Source: DATFNV01 sp963827935
GTDB lineage: Bacteria > Planctomycetota > Planctomycetia > Gemmatales > Gemmataceae
Length of the DNA: 64,000 nt
Reading direction: 5' to 3'
Assembly (NCBI GenBank): GCA_963827935.1
Contig: CAWHCN010000008.1
Span: 248,001 to 312,000 of the forward strand
Under the pieces are notes generated by a model. That model made no database searches. It worked only from the letters and a program-made list of their open reading frames with translations, and was not told the DNA's origin. The position numbers were made by a program, and so were the translations under genes. Shown one piece after another: positions 16,734 through 26,605 of the stretch; within the stretch, counting starts at the first letter, position 1; each line of letters opens with the position of its first letter.

Positions 16734-18929
16734 TCAGGTGGCGCGAATGACCACGATGGTGGCGTTGTCGGTCGCGCCTTCGATGTTGACCAGGTTTACC
16801 AGGCGGCGCGCGGCCATCTCGGCGGAAATCGCCTCGCCTTGCAACATCTGGGCCAGCTCGCGATCCTTGACATGGTTCGACACGCCGTCCGAGCAGACGA
16901 TCACCCAGTCGCCCGGCCTCATCACCCCGTGGTAAACGCCGGGCTCCACGTCGGGCTGCCCGCCGATGGCCTGTTGCAGCTCGTTCTTGCGCGGGTGGTC
17001 CTCGGCTTCCTCGGGGGTAAGCTGGCCCAGTTCGACGAGCCGGTTGACCAGGGTCTGATCGCGCGTCAGCTGGATGAGGCGGCCCTCGTGCAGGTGGTAG
17101 GTGCGGCTATCGCCGACGTGCCCGACCACGACGTTCTTGCCATCGACATAGACGGCCTCGGCCGTGCAACCCATGCCGCGCTTGCCGACCGGGTTGGACC
17201 CGCGGGAGGCGTGGTAGATGGCGCGGTTGGTCTCTTTCAGGGCCGACCGCAACAGCGCCATGGCCTCCTCGACCCTGAGCGGCAGCGGCGCATTGCCCTC
17301 GGCGCGCGGCACCTCGGTGGGGAAGGTCGAGGCACCCGCCAGGGCGGCAAAGGGCTTCTGGGCCAGGAGGATACGGCGCAGGTGCTGGATCGCCAGCGCC
17401 GCCGCCACTTCGCCGGCATCGTACCCGCCCATGCCGTCCGCCAGCAGCAACAGGGCGCACTCGCCGACATCGTCCTGTCGCGATTCACAGGCGTGCAGCA
17501 GGGCAAAGGCGTCCTCGTTGCCGGTGCGGACCATCCCCGTCGTCGTCCAGGCCGCGATCTCCATGCGCACGTTATCGAGGGTACGGCTGCACACCTCGAG
17601 CGTGCGGATCAATTCCGTGAATCCGGTCGGGTCATCCTTGAGCGCCTCGTCCGTTGGGAAGCGGGCTGAAACCTCGCGGGTAAAGGTCTTCATCATCAGC
17701 CGGCCGAAGGCCGGGTGGACGTCCGGGAAGCGCGGGATGAAGGCCTTGGGGTTGCCGGGGCGATCGAAGTCCATTTCAGTCAGCTCGCGGCCGACGTGCA
17801 AGGAATAGAGGAGGGCTCCGAAGCTGTAGAGGTTGGCGCGCGGGTCGGCCTTGCCGTTGTGGGCCGCCAACTCGGGAGCCGTATACAGCGAGCCGCGGAT
17901 CGGCGCGTCGGGCGGCACCGGAATGGGGAGCAAGTCCGACAGGTCGGCCAGGCGCCCGCGGCCGTCGGAGGTGATGATGACGCTGTCCGGCCGCAGCGTT
18001 TCCGGCATCGCCCCCGCCGTGTGCAAGGCCCGCACCTGCTCGGCCACGTGCTTCAGCCAGCCGAAACGCTGCTCCATCGTCGTTTCCGGATCGTCCCAGG
18101 CGTCCCAGAGCGACTGGCCAACCGGCAGCTCCTCGATCGTATACTCCAGGCCATCTTCGGCAAAGCTATCGACCACCTGCGGCAGGAAGGGATGCTTGGC
18201 GGCGCTCAGCACCTGCTCCTCCCACGCCGGACTGGGAAAGGCCGGGCCGTTCATCGGCGGGCCGGTCATCGGCTGGGTAACCGCCATGGCATCGTCAAAG
18301 CCCAGGACGATGTCCTCGTCGGTGGACGGTTCGGCGGCCGGCACCTCCTCGGCCACCGGAACGGCCTCCAGCGCGGGCACCTCCTCGGCCATCGGCGGCA
18401 GGGCCTGACGAACGACCACGATCGGCGAGCCGGAAGTGCGGTCGATGCCCCGCAACCGCTCCACGCCGCAACGCTCGCCGATGCGCTCCATCACTTCGTA
18501 GCGCTCGCGCAATATGGTGTTCGCCGCGATGGCCACGGGCGGCGGGGCGGCCCGGCCGTCGTCGGCCGGAAAAATGTAGCCGCAACTGTCGCAGTGCGAC
18601 CGGCCCGCTGAGCGCGGCGAATCGCAGATCGGGCAGGGCGGCAGGGCCACCGGGATCACCGGGGCGATCGCTACGGATGCTTCCTCGACTGCTGCCGGCG
18701 CCTCCGGCGCCGCATCAGCTGCCTCAACGGGCAGGGCGGGTGGTAGGGGGGTCGCCTCGGCGGCCCCGGGAGCATCCCAGGTGGGCAGCAAGTCCTCATC
18801 CGCCGTTGCTGGCTCCGCCGGTTCCGGCTCCGCCGGCTTGAGCGACTCGACCATGCCTCGCAGCCAGCTGGGAAACCCCACGGGGCCGGCAGAACGAGGA
18901 TTGTCGGGTTGCGGAGGGGTCGATGACAT
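16734..18929 (-). CDS. Zinc ribbon - pseudokinase - PP2C phosphatase fusion
   Basis: 731 aa in three parts. A zinc ribbon (CPICDSPRSAGRSHCDSCGY, about 98-117) follows a Pro/Ala/Glu-rich start. A kinase-like domain (about 135-440) lacks catalytic residues: the HRD region reads MPETLRPDSVIIT and the DFG position reads LADLSD. A C-terminal PP2C domain (about 470-731) is complete, with GMVRTGNEDAF, ADGMGGYDAGE, GHVGDSRTYHL, SDGVSN and DNATIVV, so Mn/Mg-dependent Ser/Thr dephosphorylation is expected. It follows an active kinase in the same operon direction, so the two probably act on the same targets. Confidence 0.85.
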   Translation of the reverse strand: MSSTPPQPDNPRSAGPVGFPSWLRGMVESLKPAEPEPAEPATADEDLLPTWDAPGAAEATPLPPALPVEAADAAPEAPAAVEEASVAIAPVIPVALPPCPICDSPRSAGRSHCDSCGYIFPADDGRAAPPPVAIAANTILRERYEVMERIGERCGVERLRGIDRTSGSPIVVVRQALPPMAEEVPALEAVPVAEEVPAAEPSTDEDIVLGFDDAMAVTQPMTGPPMNGPAFPSPAWEEQVLSAAKHPFLPQVVDSFAEDGLEYTIEELPVGQSLWDAWDDPETTMEQRFGWLKHVAEQVRALHTAGAMPETLRPDSVIITSDGRGRLADLSDLLPIPVPPDAPIRGSLYTAPELAAHNGKADPRANLYSFGALLYSLHVGRELTEMDFDRPGNPKAFIPRFPDVHPAFGRLMMKTFTREVSARFPTDEALKDDPTGFTELIRTLEVCSRTLDNVRMEIAAWTTTGMVRTGNEDAFALLHACESRQDDVGECALLLLADGMGGYDAGEVAAALAIQHLRRILLAQKPFAALAGASTFPTEVPRAEGNAPLPLRVEEAMALLRSALKETNRAIYHASRGSNPVGKRGMGCTAEAVYVDGKNVVVGHVGDSRTYHLHEGRLIQLTRDQTLVNRLVELGQLTPEEAEDHPRKNELQQAIGGQPDVEPGVYHGVMRPGDWVIVCSDGVSNHVKDRELAQMLQGEAISAEMAARRLVNLVNIEGATDNATIVVIRAT

Positions 18930-18956
18930 TGGCGTCTCGGTTTGCCAGGGGCGTTC

Positions 18957-19008
18957 GTTTAGCCGCTCCCCAGCGGGGAGCGCGCTCCCCGCTGGGGAGC
19001 GGCTAAAC
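18957..19008. repeat. GTTTAGC-family inverted pair with no spacer
   Basis: A perfect 52-nt palindrome with 26-nt arms that begin GTTTAGCCGCTCCCC. Each arm folds with stem CGCTCCCC and loop AGC. In minus sense it starts 3 nt after the kinase stop codon. Confidence 0.87.
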
Positions 19009-19011
19009 CCA

Positions 19012-20470
19012 TCAACGCAGGTGATTTCCGCAATGGATGCAGTAGCGGCTGCCCATGCGGTTGGTCTTGCCGCAATTGTGGCACGGCGGCGCGGCGTCGG
19101 TCAGCGGCTCGGCACACTTGGCGCAGTACGGCTCGCGGACCTTGTTGCTGGTGCGGCACTTGGGGCAGCTCAACTCGCGCGTCACCTGCCGCTTTTCCAG
19201 GTCCGCCTTGATCTCCCGCGCCGAGAAATAGCGGTCCTTCACGTCCTCGGAGAGGTTGATCTTGATCAGCTCAAACAGCCAGCGGTGTTCGGGCGGCCAG
19301 GGTCCGCCGCCATCGGCCAACTGCGTCTCCAACTCGCGGGCCGTGTAGAACCCCTCGGGCGATTTGCCGGTCAGCAGGTGGAACAGCGTGCCGGCCAGCG
19401 CGAACAGATCGCTGCGCGGCTCCGGCTTGCCGATGATCTGCTCCGGCGGAGCGTACCCTTCCGTGTAGACCTTGGTCTTGGCCGCGGCCCGGTCCTTGGC
19501 CGTCCGCCCCAGGTCCCGAGCCGTGCCGAAGTCGATCATCTTGATCGTCCGGCCATCCTCGAGCAGCATGATGTTATCCGGCTTCAGGTCGCGGTGGACC
19601 AACGGCGGCGACATGCCGTGCATCACCGTCAGCACGTCGCAGATGCTCCGGGTCCAGTCGATGACCTGATCGACGGCAAAGGGCTTGTTGTTATTCGCCT
19701 CCATGATCTTGAGCAGGTCCTGGCCGCGGATGAATTCGAGCACCAGGTGGGCCGCCTGCCCCTGCTCGATCAGGTCGTGGACGCGGGGGACGACGGGGAG
19801 CTTCTCCAGGGAGGCGCAGGATTTCGGCCTCGCGGCGGAAGAAATTGAGGCGGATGGCAAATTCCTGCGGATCGGGACAGATCATGTCCTTGATGGCCAC
19901 CTGGCGGCTGCCGTTCTTCGTGTCGGCCGCCAAATAGACGGCGCCGAAGCCGCCCATCGCCAGGAGTTTTTCGATCTTGTAGCGGTTGTGCAACACGGTG
20001 CCGGGGGCAGTCGGCAGCGGGTTACCGCAGCGCTGGCAGGTGCGTTCGCCGGGCGGGTTAGCCACGCCGCAGGCCGGATTGCTGCACAGGTTGGGCGGCC
20101 CGTCGCTTTCCGAAGCGGAGGTGTCGGGCTGGAGCAGGTAGCCGCAATCCATGCAGGCGATGGCGCCTTCAAGGAGCGGCGATTTGCAGGCGGGGCACTC
20201 CTTGGGCGTTCCGGCCACGGCGGGCGCGGGCGGCGGCGGGGGTGCGGGTTTGGGCGGCGGCGCTGGACGGGGCGGCGCCGATGCGACGGCGGGCGTCGCG
20301 CCCGACCCGCCCACGCCGGCACCGACCGGCTGGCGGGCGGGGGCCGACGGGGCCGCGGCGCCGACGGTGAAGATCGTCTTGCACCCCGGGCACTTCACCT
20401 GCTTGCCCGCCGACCCGTCGGGCACCTGCATCTTCTGGCTGCACTTGGGGCAGCCGATGATCTGAGGCAT
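19012..20470 (-). CDS. Serine/threonine protein kinase flanked by zinc ribbons (frameshifted)
   Basis: The start at 20470 (MPQIIGCPKCSQKMQ) has a GAGGGGA ribosome site. Three Cys pairs in the first 150 residues suggest zinc ribbons. Then comes the kinase domain: MGGFGAVYLA glycine loop, VAIKDM lysine, HRDLKPDN catalytic loop, IDFGTA, YAPPEQ and DLFALAGTLFHLLTG. The C-terminus carries more zinc ribbons (CPKC, CAKC, CHNC, CIHC). A single shift near 19815 (FFRREAEIL to RSLEKLP) splits the raw frame. About 485 aa, catalytically complete and without a membrane segment, so a cytoplasmic kinase. Confidence 0.88.
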
Positions 20471-20482
20471 AAGTCCCCTCAA

Positions 20483-20508
20483 GGCCGCTCTGCGAGCGGC
20501 CGCTAAAC
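20483..20508. repeat. Single GTTTAGC-family hairpin
   Basis: In minus sense GTTTAGCG is followed by a GCCGCTC hairpin with a 3-nt loop. It begins 2 nt after the stop codon of the membrane FHA gene. Confidence 0.75.
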
Positions 20509-20510
20509 GT

Positions 20511-21437
20511 CTACTTCTGTTGCCGCTCGCCGAAGCGCAGGACGCAGTTGCCGAGGCGAATCACGTCGCCGTTGCGGAGTTCCCTCGGGCCCACCACTTT
20601 CTCATCGTTCACAAAGGTGCCGCCGGGCGTTTCGTCATCGAGGAGCGAGTACTGTCCGCCCTTGTTGAGGATGCGGGCATGCACCTTCTCGACCCCCTGC
20701 CCGCCGAACAGGCCGATATCACACGATTCGGCCCGCCCGATGGTGATTTCATCCTTGCTCAGGATCAGTTCGCGACCCGGGCGGAACCCTGCCTCGACGC
20801 GGACCCAGGCTTCCTTGAGGATAATCTGTGCGAGGCCGATGAACAGACCAATGCAGGCGCCGAGGATGACGAAACCCCAGGCGGTGCTGGAGAGCAGATC
20901 GTCGCGGTGGAACAGTCGCCCCAGGCCCATGAGCATGACGATGAAGAGCAGTCCGCCGATGAGGCCGCCGACGCCACCGCCAATGACGCCGTTGATAACC
21001 TTGCGGATGGCGCCGCCGGCCCCCTCGCCCTTCACGATCCGGGCCAGCACGTCGAAGGTGCCGACCGAGGCGCCGATGAGCAGTCCCGTCAGCACCCAGC
21101 CGAAGGCGCGGAGCACCTCGCTTTCGACCAAGGAATACAGCCCCTGGCCGACGGCGGCGCCAAGCAATCCGGCGACCAGGCCGATGGCGGCCACGAACAC
21201 GCCTCGCAGGATGAGCGACACAATACCGCGCGAGGCAAAGAAGGCATCCACCAGCCCCAGGCCGAAGGCCAGCAGCAGACCCAGGCTGAGGCCGCGCACG
21301 ATGGTGCGGAGGAAGGCATCGGAGTGGGCCGACCCTTCGGCAAAAGGGGAGGAGAGGATCTGCCCCACCAACCAGCCGACGAACGCCGCCCAGGCGCCGC
21401 ACACCGCGCAGTAGTAAACAAATAGCCGAAAGGACAT
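20511..21437 (-). CDS. Membrane protein with C-terminal FHA domain
   Basis: 308 aa. The first 210 residues are mostly hydrophobic and glycine-rich (for example VFVAAIGLVAGLLGAAVGQG and GVGGLIGGLLFIVMLMGLG), giving about six membrane segments. The last 85 residues are an FHA domain with ITIGRAESCDIGL, KVHARI and TFVNDEKV, which binds phosphothreonine. It is paralogous to 28588-29524. Inference: it docks phosphorylated partners of the neighbouring kinase at the membrane. Confidence 0.85.
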   Translation of the reverse strand: MSFRLFVYYCAVCGAWAAFVGWLVGQILSSPFAEGSAHSDAFLRTIVRGLSLGLLLAFGLGLVDAFFASRGIVSLILRGVFVAAIGLVAGLLGAAVGQGLYSLVESEVLRAFGWVLTGLLIGASVGTFDVLARIVKGEGAGGAIRKVINGVIGGGVGGLIGGLLFIVMLMGLGRLFHRDDLLSSTAWGFVILGACIGLFIGLAQIILKEAWVRVEAGFRPGRELILSKDEITIGRAESCDIGLFGGQGVEKVHARILNKGGQYSLLDDETPGGTFVNDEKVVGPRELRNGDVIRLGNCVLRFGERQQK

Positions 21438-21464
21438 CGTTTATCGCTCATTCGGGCCCGGACG

Positions 21465-24088
21465 CTAGAAAATCCCCTCTTCATGGATACGGATCGACAG
21501 CGTGGCCCGCGCCCTGCCGGATGCCGCCTCCAAAACGTGCTCGCCTTCCTTGCCGGAGCGCACGCGCCAGGAGACCTGGGCCAGGCCGCCGCTGGCCTTC
21601 TCGATCTTCTTGTCGGCGTCGTTCCCCTTGGCGAAGCTGAACCCCGCGGGCAGGATCAGCGTGACAACCTGGCCGGGCTGCGGATCCTTTACATAGGCCG
21701 TCACCGTGAATTCGCGGCCGGGCCGCATGCTCCCGCCGGTGGTCAGGGCGATCTTGCCGTCGCCGGCGTTGCCCCCGCCTGCCACGCCGGAGATCGAATT
21801 GAGCCCGTAGGTGAAGGCCATCTTGCGGGTGCTGCCGGCCTCCATCTCTTCATAGGCCCAGTAGAGCACCACGCAAGAATCCGGCTTCTCTGGATTGGCG
21901 CGCATCGGCTCGATCGGATCGATCTTCCAACCGGTCTCCCGGTTGCCCGGCCAGCGGCAGATGATCATCTCCACCAGCGGTTCGAACTCGCCGGTCAGGT
22001 TCAGGCCCAGGTGGGCCACGGTGCCGGGGTCCTTCAGGTCCGGCCGCTCCAATGCCTGCACATAGTCCGGGATGTCCTTCTGGCCGAAGACTTCCATCGT
22101 ATCAACCAGGCGATCCGGCTTCCCCTCGGTGCCGGGAACGGCGAAGGGGACGCCGTCGTTGGCGCCGATAAACGTATCCAGCATCACGCGGAGGCCAACC
22201 CGGTGCGGCAGGGTGGATTTGCTCTCGACCGTGTACCGCACGAGGACCGTGTCAAGCAACCTCGTCTGGTCGCCGGGGACCAGGTCCACGCTCTGGGTGA
22301 CGACGATATTTTCGTTCTTGGCCTCCCAGATGTTATCCCAGCCGATGCGTTTATTGCCACGAAGGAACTCTTTTTTGACCCATCGCCCGTACCCCTGGGT
22401 GTTGCCGAACAGATACTCGTGCGTATCCACCTTGACGCAGGTATTGTTCTGAGTCCCCTTGTCGTCGTAGGTCAGGCGTTTGAATTTGTCCGGGTTCTCG
22501 GGATCGCGCTCGGTCAAGAGGACAATGCCGAATCGCTTGCGGTCGTCGAAACCGATGCCCAGGCGCGGGTCGGTATCTTTCAGGTTGGCATAAGGAGCAT
22601 CGAGTGCGGCGCCTACGTCTCCTGTAAAACTCGGAGGCGTCCCCGCTCTGCCGCCGCGGAACCAGTCGACGGCCATCACAACGAGCAGCACCAGGAGGAG
22701 CACCGCCACCGGTAAGAGGTGCGCGGGCGTGAAGCCTTGCCGGCGGCGTGCCACGCGGTCCACCTCGATGACGGGCGCGGACGGCGGCTTCGGAGCGGGC
22801 TTCACCCCGCTGGGCTTCTTGGTGACCGGTTCGGCCGCCACGGCGACGGGAGCGGCAGCGGCCTGGTCCCCAAACTGGAAATTCCCCCCGATGACCAGCG
22901 TCACCGGCACCACGAAGCGCTGGTTGCCGTTCGCCTGAACCGTCACCTTGGCGGTGAGCGTCTCCCCTTCGCGGTTGGGGACGTTGGGGACGACGATGGG
23001 AATGATGGCGACGCGGCCGTTGAGCTTGGGTCGGCCGACTTCGAGCCAGGCCGCACTGCTGGTGGCGTGGGCGTAGACCGGCCGCTTCTCCTCGGACCGG
23101 ATTTGCAAGGCGTGGCGGAGGGTGGCACCGGCGGCGGCCTCCCACGTCACCGACTCGTCGCTGATCTCCACCTTGGGCGGCGGGGTCAGGCCCAAGGCCT
23201 CGAAGAATTGCTGCACGGCCCCGAGGCCTGTCGCGGGCGGTCCCTGCACCGGGTAGGTCCAGCCGTTCGACTTGTACCAGTCGGCGACGGCCCCGCTCTC
23301 GAAGTAGGGTGCGGCGGCCTTGGGCACCACCTTGGCCTTCTCGGCGACTTTGCGCGGCGTCAGCGCCCCCTGGAGGGGACCGTCGGGGAACGGCTTGACG
23401 GGCACCTCGGCCCGGACCTGCACCGTGAGGTTGCCGCCGTTGGATTCGACAATCAGCCGGCCTTCGAGCGGCTTCTTGCCCGCGCGGAGGCGGTTACCCT
23501 TGATTTGAAGAGGGATGGTCATCTCGGCGCCGAACTGGAAGATCTTCTCCGGCGCCCAGGCAACTCGCCCAGCGCCAGCCAGTCGCAGTCGTCGCAGGTG
23601 ACGGAGCCGTAGAGCAGCCGCATGCCGCGGTTTTCGAGATGCAACTCGCAGCCGCGCTGGTCGCCCACCTTGAGCGTGCCGAGGCTGACCTCCTGGGGGA
23701 AGACGCACAGACGCGGGCCCTCCACGACCTGGCTGGGCAGCGTGCCGAGCAGCTGATCGAGGCCGCGATCGTGATCGGGGAAACGGGCCGCTTCGCGGGC
23801 GGCCTGCGCCAGGTCGTCCCGGCCCAATCCGCCCAGGAAACTCTCGAGGAAGCCCTGCACCAGCAGGTCACGGGCGACCGGCCAGTCGTTCTGGCAGGCC
23901 AGAGCCAGCTCGTCAAAGGTGCGGCACTGGCGGCCCGTGGGGAAGACGAAGGGGTTGACAAACCGCTGGGAGCCCACGGCGACCGGCCCGCCGTTGCGCG
24001 AATGACCGGCCAGCGCGGCACCATCATGGTAGCAGTACGCGGCGTCCTCGGGATTGACGCGGGAGCACTTGATACAGGTCTGGGACAT
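21465..24088 (-). CDS. Zinc-ribbon protein with Ig-like repeats and one membrane segment (frameshifted)
   Basis: About 874 aa after repair near 23565 (DWLALGE to WAPEKIFQFGAEM). It starts with a zinc ribbon (CIKCSRVNPEDAAYCYHDG), continues with beta-rich segments such as VSLGTLKVGDQRGCELHLEN, a repeated motif WYKSNGWTYPVQGP, a Pro/Ala linker, a membrane segment at about 455-475 (LLPVAVLLLVLLVVMAV) and a C-terminal beta domain. The protein at 26606-28513 shares the zinc ribbon, the FxxGRxCRTxDxL segment and NGWTYPVQGP, so the two are paralogues. Function is unknown. Confidence 0.75.
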
Positions 24089-24104
24089 GGATCACGCTCG
24101 GCTC

Positions 24105-24175
24105 GTTTAGCGGCGCCGATTCATCGTTTCGCGCTCACAGCGCGAGCGCGAAACGATGAAGCGGCGCCGCTAAAC
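24105..24175. repeat. GTTTAGC-family long inverted pair
   Basis: 32-nt arms (24105-24136 and 24144-24175, one mismatch) starting GTTTAGCGGCGCCG and continuing into TTCATCGTTTCGCGCTC-type sequence. It lies 16 nt downstream of the soluble FHA gene stop codon. Confidence 0.85.
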
Positions 24176-24191
24176 GGGGGATATCCTTCCG

Positions 24192-24962
24192 TTACACGAT
24201 CAGCTTCATCTGCACCGTGCCGATTTGCAAAACGTCGCCGACAGCCAGGTCGCGCTTCTGCCCGGGGTAGATGCGTACGCGATTGACGAAGGTGCCGTTG
24301 GCGCTATTGAGGTCCTCGACCGAGAGCTTCCCCTCCTCGAAGGTGACCAGGGCGTGCTGCCGCGAGGACCAGACGCGGTCGGGCGGCTCCTGGTCGTCGA
24401 GGTCGATATCGACCGGTTTTTCGTCGGCGCGTCCGATGAAGTTGTGCCCTTCGTAGATCGGATATTCCACATTCCGCTTCAGGCCGCGGAGGACGACAAG
24501 GCGAGGCTGCGCGTCGGGCGCCAGGGCGGCGGCCGGGGCCGCCGGCGCGGGAGCGGGCGGCGCGGCCGCCGGCGCTGCCGGGGCCGGCGGCGGCGGGGGC
24601 ACGGCCGCGACGGGCGGCGCCGGCTCGGGCGGCGCTACCGGCATCGCCATGACCTCCGGCGTCAGTGGGACACTTTCGACCACTGCCTCCAGCGCGACCG
24701 CTTCGATCGGCACGGTTTCGACCATCGGCACGGCCTCGGCCACCGCCGAGTCGCCTACCATCGCCGCCTCGATAATGGGCATGCCTTCCGGCATGGCCAT
24801 CAGCGGCACGGTTTCGACGATCTCGGCCGCGGCGATCGGCACCACCGCCTCGATCACCTCGGCCTGCAGGGCCGGCTCCACGCCTGCGAGGTCCGATTTG
24901 CACTGCTCGCAGAACAGGGCGCCTTCTTCGTTGTCGTAGTGACAGAACGGGCACTTCACCAT
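24192..24962 (-). CDS. FHA-domain protein with N-terminal zinc ribbon
   Basis: The start is set at 24962 (MVKCPFCHYDNEEGALFCEQ) because GAGGTG lies upstream; a longer frame to 25007 looks untranslated. 256 aa: a zinc ribbon, a low-complexity linker rich in Glu, Val, Ala and Met and then Pro/Ala, and an FHA domain at about 160-256 with NFIGRADEKPVDIDL, SSRQHALV, SANGTFVNRVRI and VGDVLQIG. No membrane segment. Likely a cytoplasmic phosphothreonine reader for the cluster's kinase. Confidence 0.85.
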   Translation of the reverse strand: MVKCPFCHYDNEEGALFCEQCKSDLAGVEPALQAEVIEAVVPIAAAEIVETVPLMAMPEGMPIIEAAMVGDSAVAEAVPMVETVPIEAVALEAVVESVPLTPEVMAMPVAPPEPAPPVAAVPPPPPAPAAPAAAPPAPAPAAPAAALAPDAQPRLVVLRGLKRNVEYPIYEGHNFIGRADEKPVDIDLDDQEPPDRVWSSRQHALVTFEEGKLSVEDLNSANGTFVNRVRIYPGQKRDLAVGDVLQIGTVQMKLIV

Positions 24963-25013
24963 AGCTGATACACCTCGGAAACGATGATCTCTGGGTTCTC
25001 CGCTCACATCAGC

Positions 25014-25038
25014 GCGGATCTGCGATCCGCCGCCAAAC
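25014..25038. repeat. Single GTTTAGC-family hairpin (GTTTGGC variant)
   Basis: In minus sense GTTTGGCGGCGGATC, loop GCA, then GATCCGC. Apart from one base it is the unit found at 31897-31921. It lies 9 nt after the VWA gene stop codon. Confidence 0.75.
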
Positions 25039-25047
25039 GAACGACCT

Positions 25048-26331
25048 TCAACTTGCTGGCGCCTCCTCGACTTCCTTGGCCATGCTGTCCATGGCCAGCT
25101 GCGTCTTCTTGCTGACGCGGCCGCCGGCGTTGATCTCCTGCAGCACCTGGCGGGCGAGCATGGTCTTCTTGGCGGCGCGGGCCCCCATCAACTGGCCCTT
25201 CTGCTCCATCGCCTTGGCCACGCGCACCGCTTCCTCCTGCTTGTTCTCGGCAATCGCCTGTTGCAGCATCTTGTTCTGCTCGAACAGCTGCACCTCGTCA
25301 ATGTGCTTGGCGACCTCGGCGTTGACATAGCCCTGCTGCCCGGACGAGTAGGTCACCTCCAGCGACACCGGACCGGTACTCTCACGCTTACCGGTGCCGG
25401 GGTCGAAAGTCACTTCGAGGCTGGCGATGGCAAACTTGCCGTCGGGCCGCTTGGGCAGGCTCAGGTCCAGGACGTAGCGCGTCGGCTTGTCGCGCTCCAG
25501 CGTGCCCAGCGTGGCGACCAGCGGCTGGCCGTCGGCCTCGGTGACCTTGAGTTCCTTGATCTCCGGCACCACCTGGCGAACGCGCTTGATCTTGATGTCC
25601 TTGAACGGCTTGATGGTCATCTCGACGTTGAGGAACCCTGTCGCCGCCAGCTGCTCGAATTCCTCGACGAAGATGCGCTCCGCCTCGGCGGCCTGGTTGA
25701 CGTCGATGTAGTACCACTTGCCCTCGGCCAGCCGGGCCAGGTCCTTGATCAGCGACGAGTTCCATTCGGTGCCGACGCCCATGACCGTGAAGTGAATCTT
25801 CTTGGCGGCGGCCTGCTGGGCCAGCTGCTTGCACATGTGCTCGCCGGAGGTCTCGCCATCGGTCAGCACCACCAGCTGCGACAGCTTGCCGGTGCCGGTG
25901 TTCTTCTCGATTTCACCCATGCCCAGGGCGATCCCCTGGTCCATCGAGGTGCCGCCGGGATCGACCTCGAAGCGGTCGATCCGGCTGATGACTTCCTCAA
26001 TCTTTTCCTTTTCGGAGAGCAGCGTGGCCGGCAAGATCACCTGGGCATCGTGGGCAAAGGCGACGATGCTGAGGGTGTCGTCGGGCTTGAGCTTCTGGAT
26101 GGCGGCTTGGGCCGCCTCCTGGATGCGCGACAGGCGGCTCTTGCCGGTGCCGTCCTCCTCGTACATCGACCCGCTCACGTCGAGGACGAGAGCCAGGTTG
26201 AGGCCCATCGCCGTGGCAGCGCCTTCCCCGGCGGGGATGAGCTTGACCAGGGCATAGCTGGCGGCGGAGTCGCCGGAGACCGAAATGCTGCTCCGGTACA
26301 TCATGCGTTCAATGTGTATCTTGGCCGACAT
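25048..26331 (-). CDS. von Willebrand factor A domain protein
   Basis: 427 aa from a start at 26331 (MSAKIHIERMMYRSS) preceded by GAGGAGG. The VWA domain has a full MIDAS: DVSGSM, the distal threonine in GGTSMDQGIALGMG, and TDGET. A C-terminal beta domain and a helical tail rich in Lys, Ala and Gln follow. Such cytoplasmic VWA proteins occur with PP2C phosphatases, kinases and FHA proteins in TerY-P-like modules, which is the context here. There is no signal peptide. Confidence 0.88.
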   Translation of the reverse strand: MSAKIHIERMMYRSSISVSGDSAASYALVKLIPAGEGAATAMGLNLALVLDVSGSMYEEDGTGKSRLSRIQEAAQAAIQKLKPDDTLSIVAFAHDAQVILPATLLSEKEKIEEVISRIDRFEVDPGGTSMDQGIALGMGEIEKNTGTGKLSQLVVLTDGETSGEHMCKQLAQQAAAKKIHFTVMGVGTEWNSSLIKDLARLAEGKWYYIDVNQAAEAERIFVEEFEQLAATGFLNVEMTIKPFKDIKIKRVRQVVPEIKELKVTEADGQPLVATLGTLERDKPTRYVLDLSLPKRPDGKFAIASLEVTFDPGTGKRESTGPVSLEVTYSSGQQGYVNAEVAKHIDEVQLFEQNKMLQQAIAENKQEEAVRVAKAMEQKGQLMGARAAKKTMLARQVLQEINAGGRVSKKTQLAMDSMAKEVEEAPAS

Positions 26332-26605
26332 CGGACTCGGACCTCCTCGGAAGACGGGACGGCGGCTGATCGCTCGGGTTCGGAAACCCAGGCGCAAGGG
26401 CCTGGGCTGACTGATGCTCGGCAACTCCGAGTCGTCCATGACGTGTGGGCGTGCAACAGGCCGGGCGTCTCTGTTGCGGGGCCGCGGCAGAGTGCGCCTG
26501 GTTCCTCGGTTTGTAACACATTGCCGCGCAGGGAGCAACAGCCGGCCCGGCCGATTTTCGCTTCGTGGCCGCCGGCCAGGTGCCGTCGCACCGGCGGCGC
26601 AGGCT

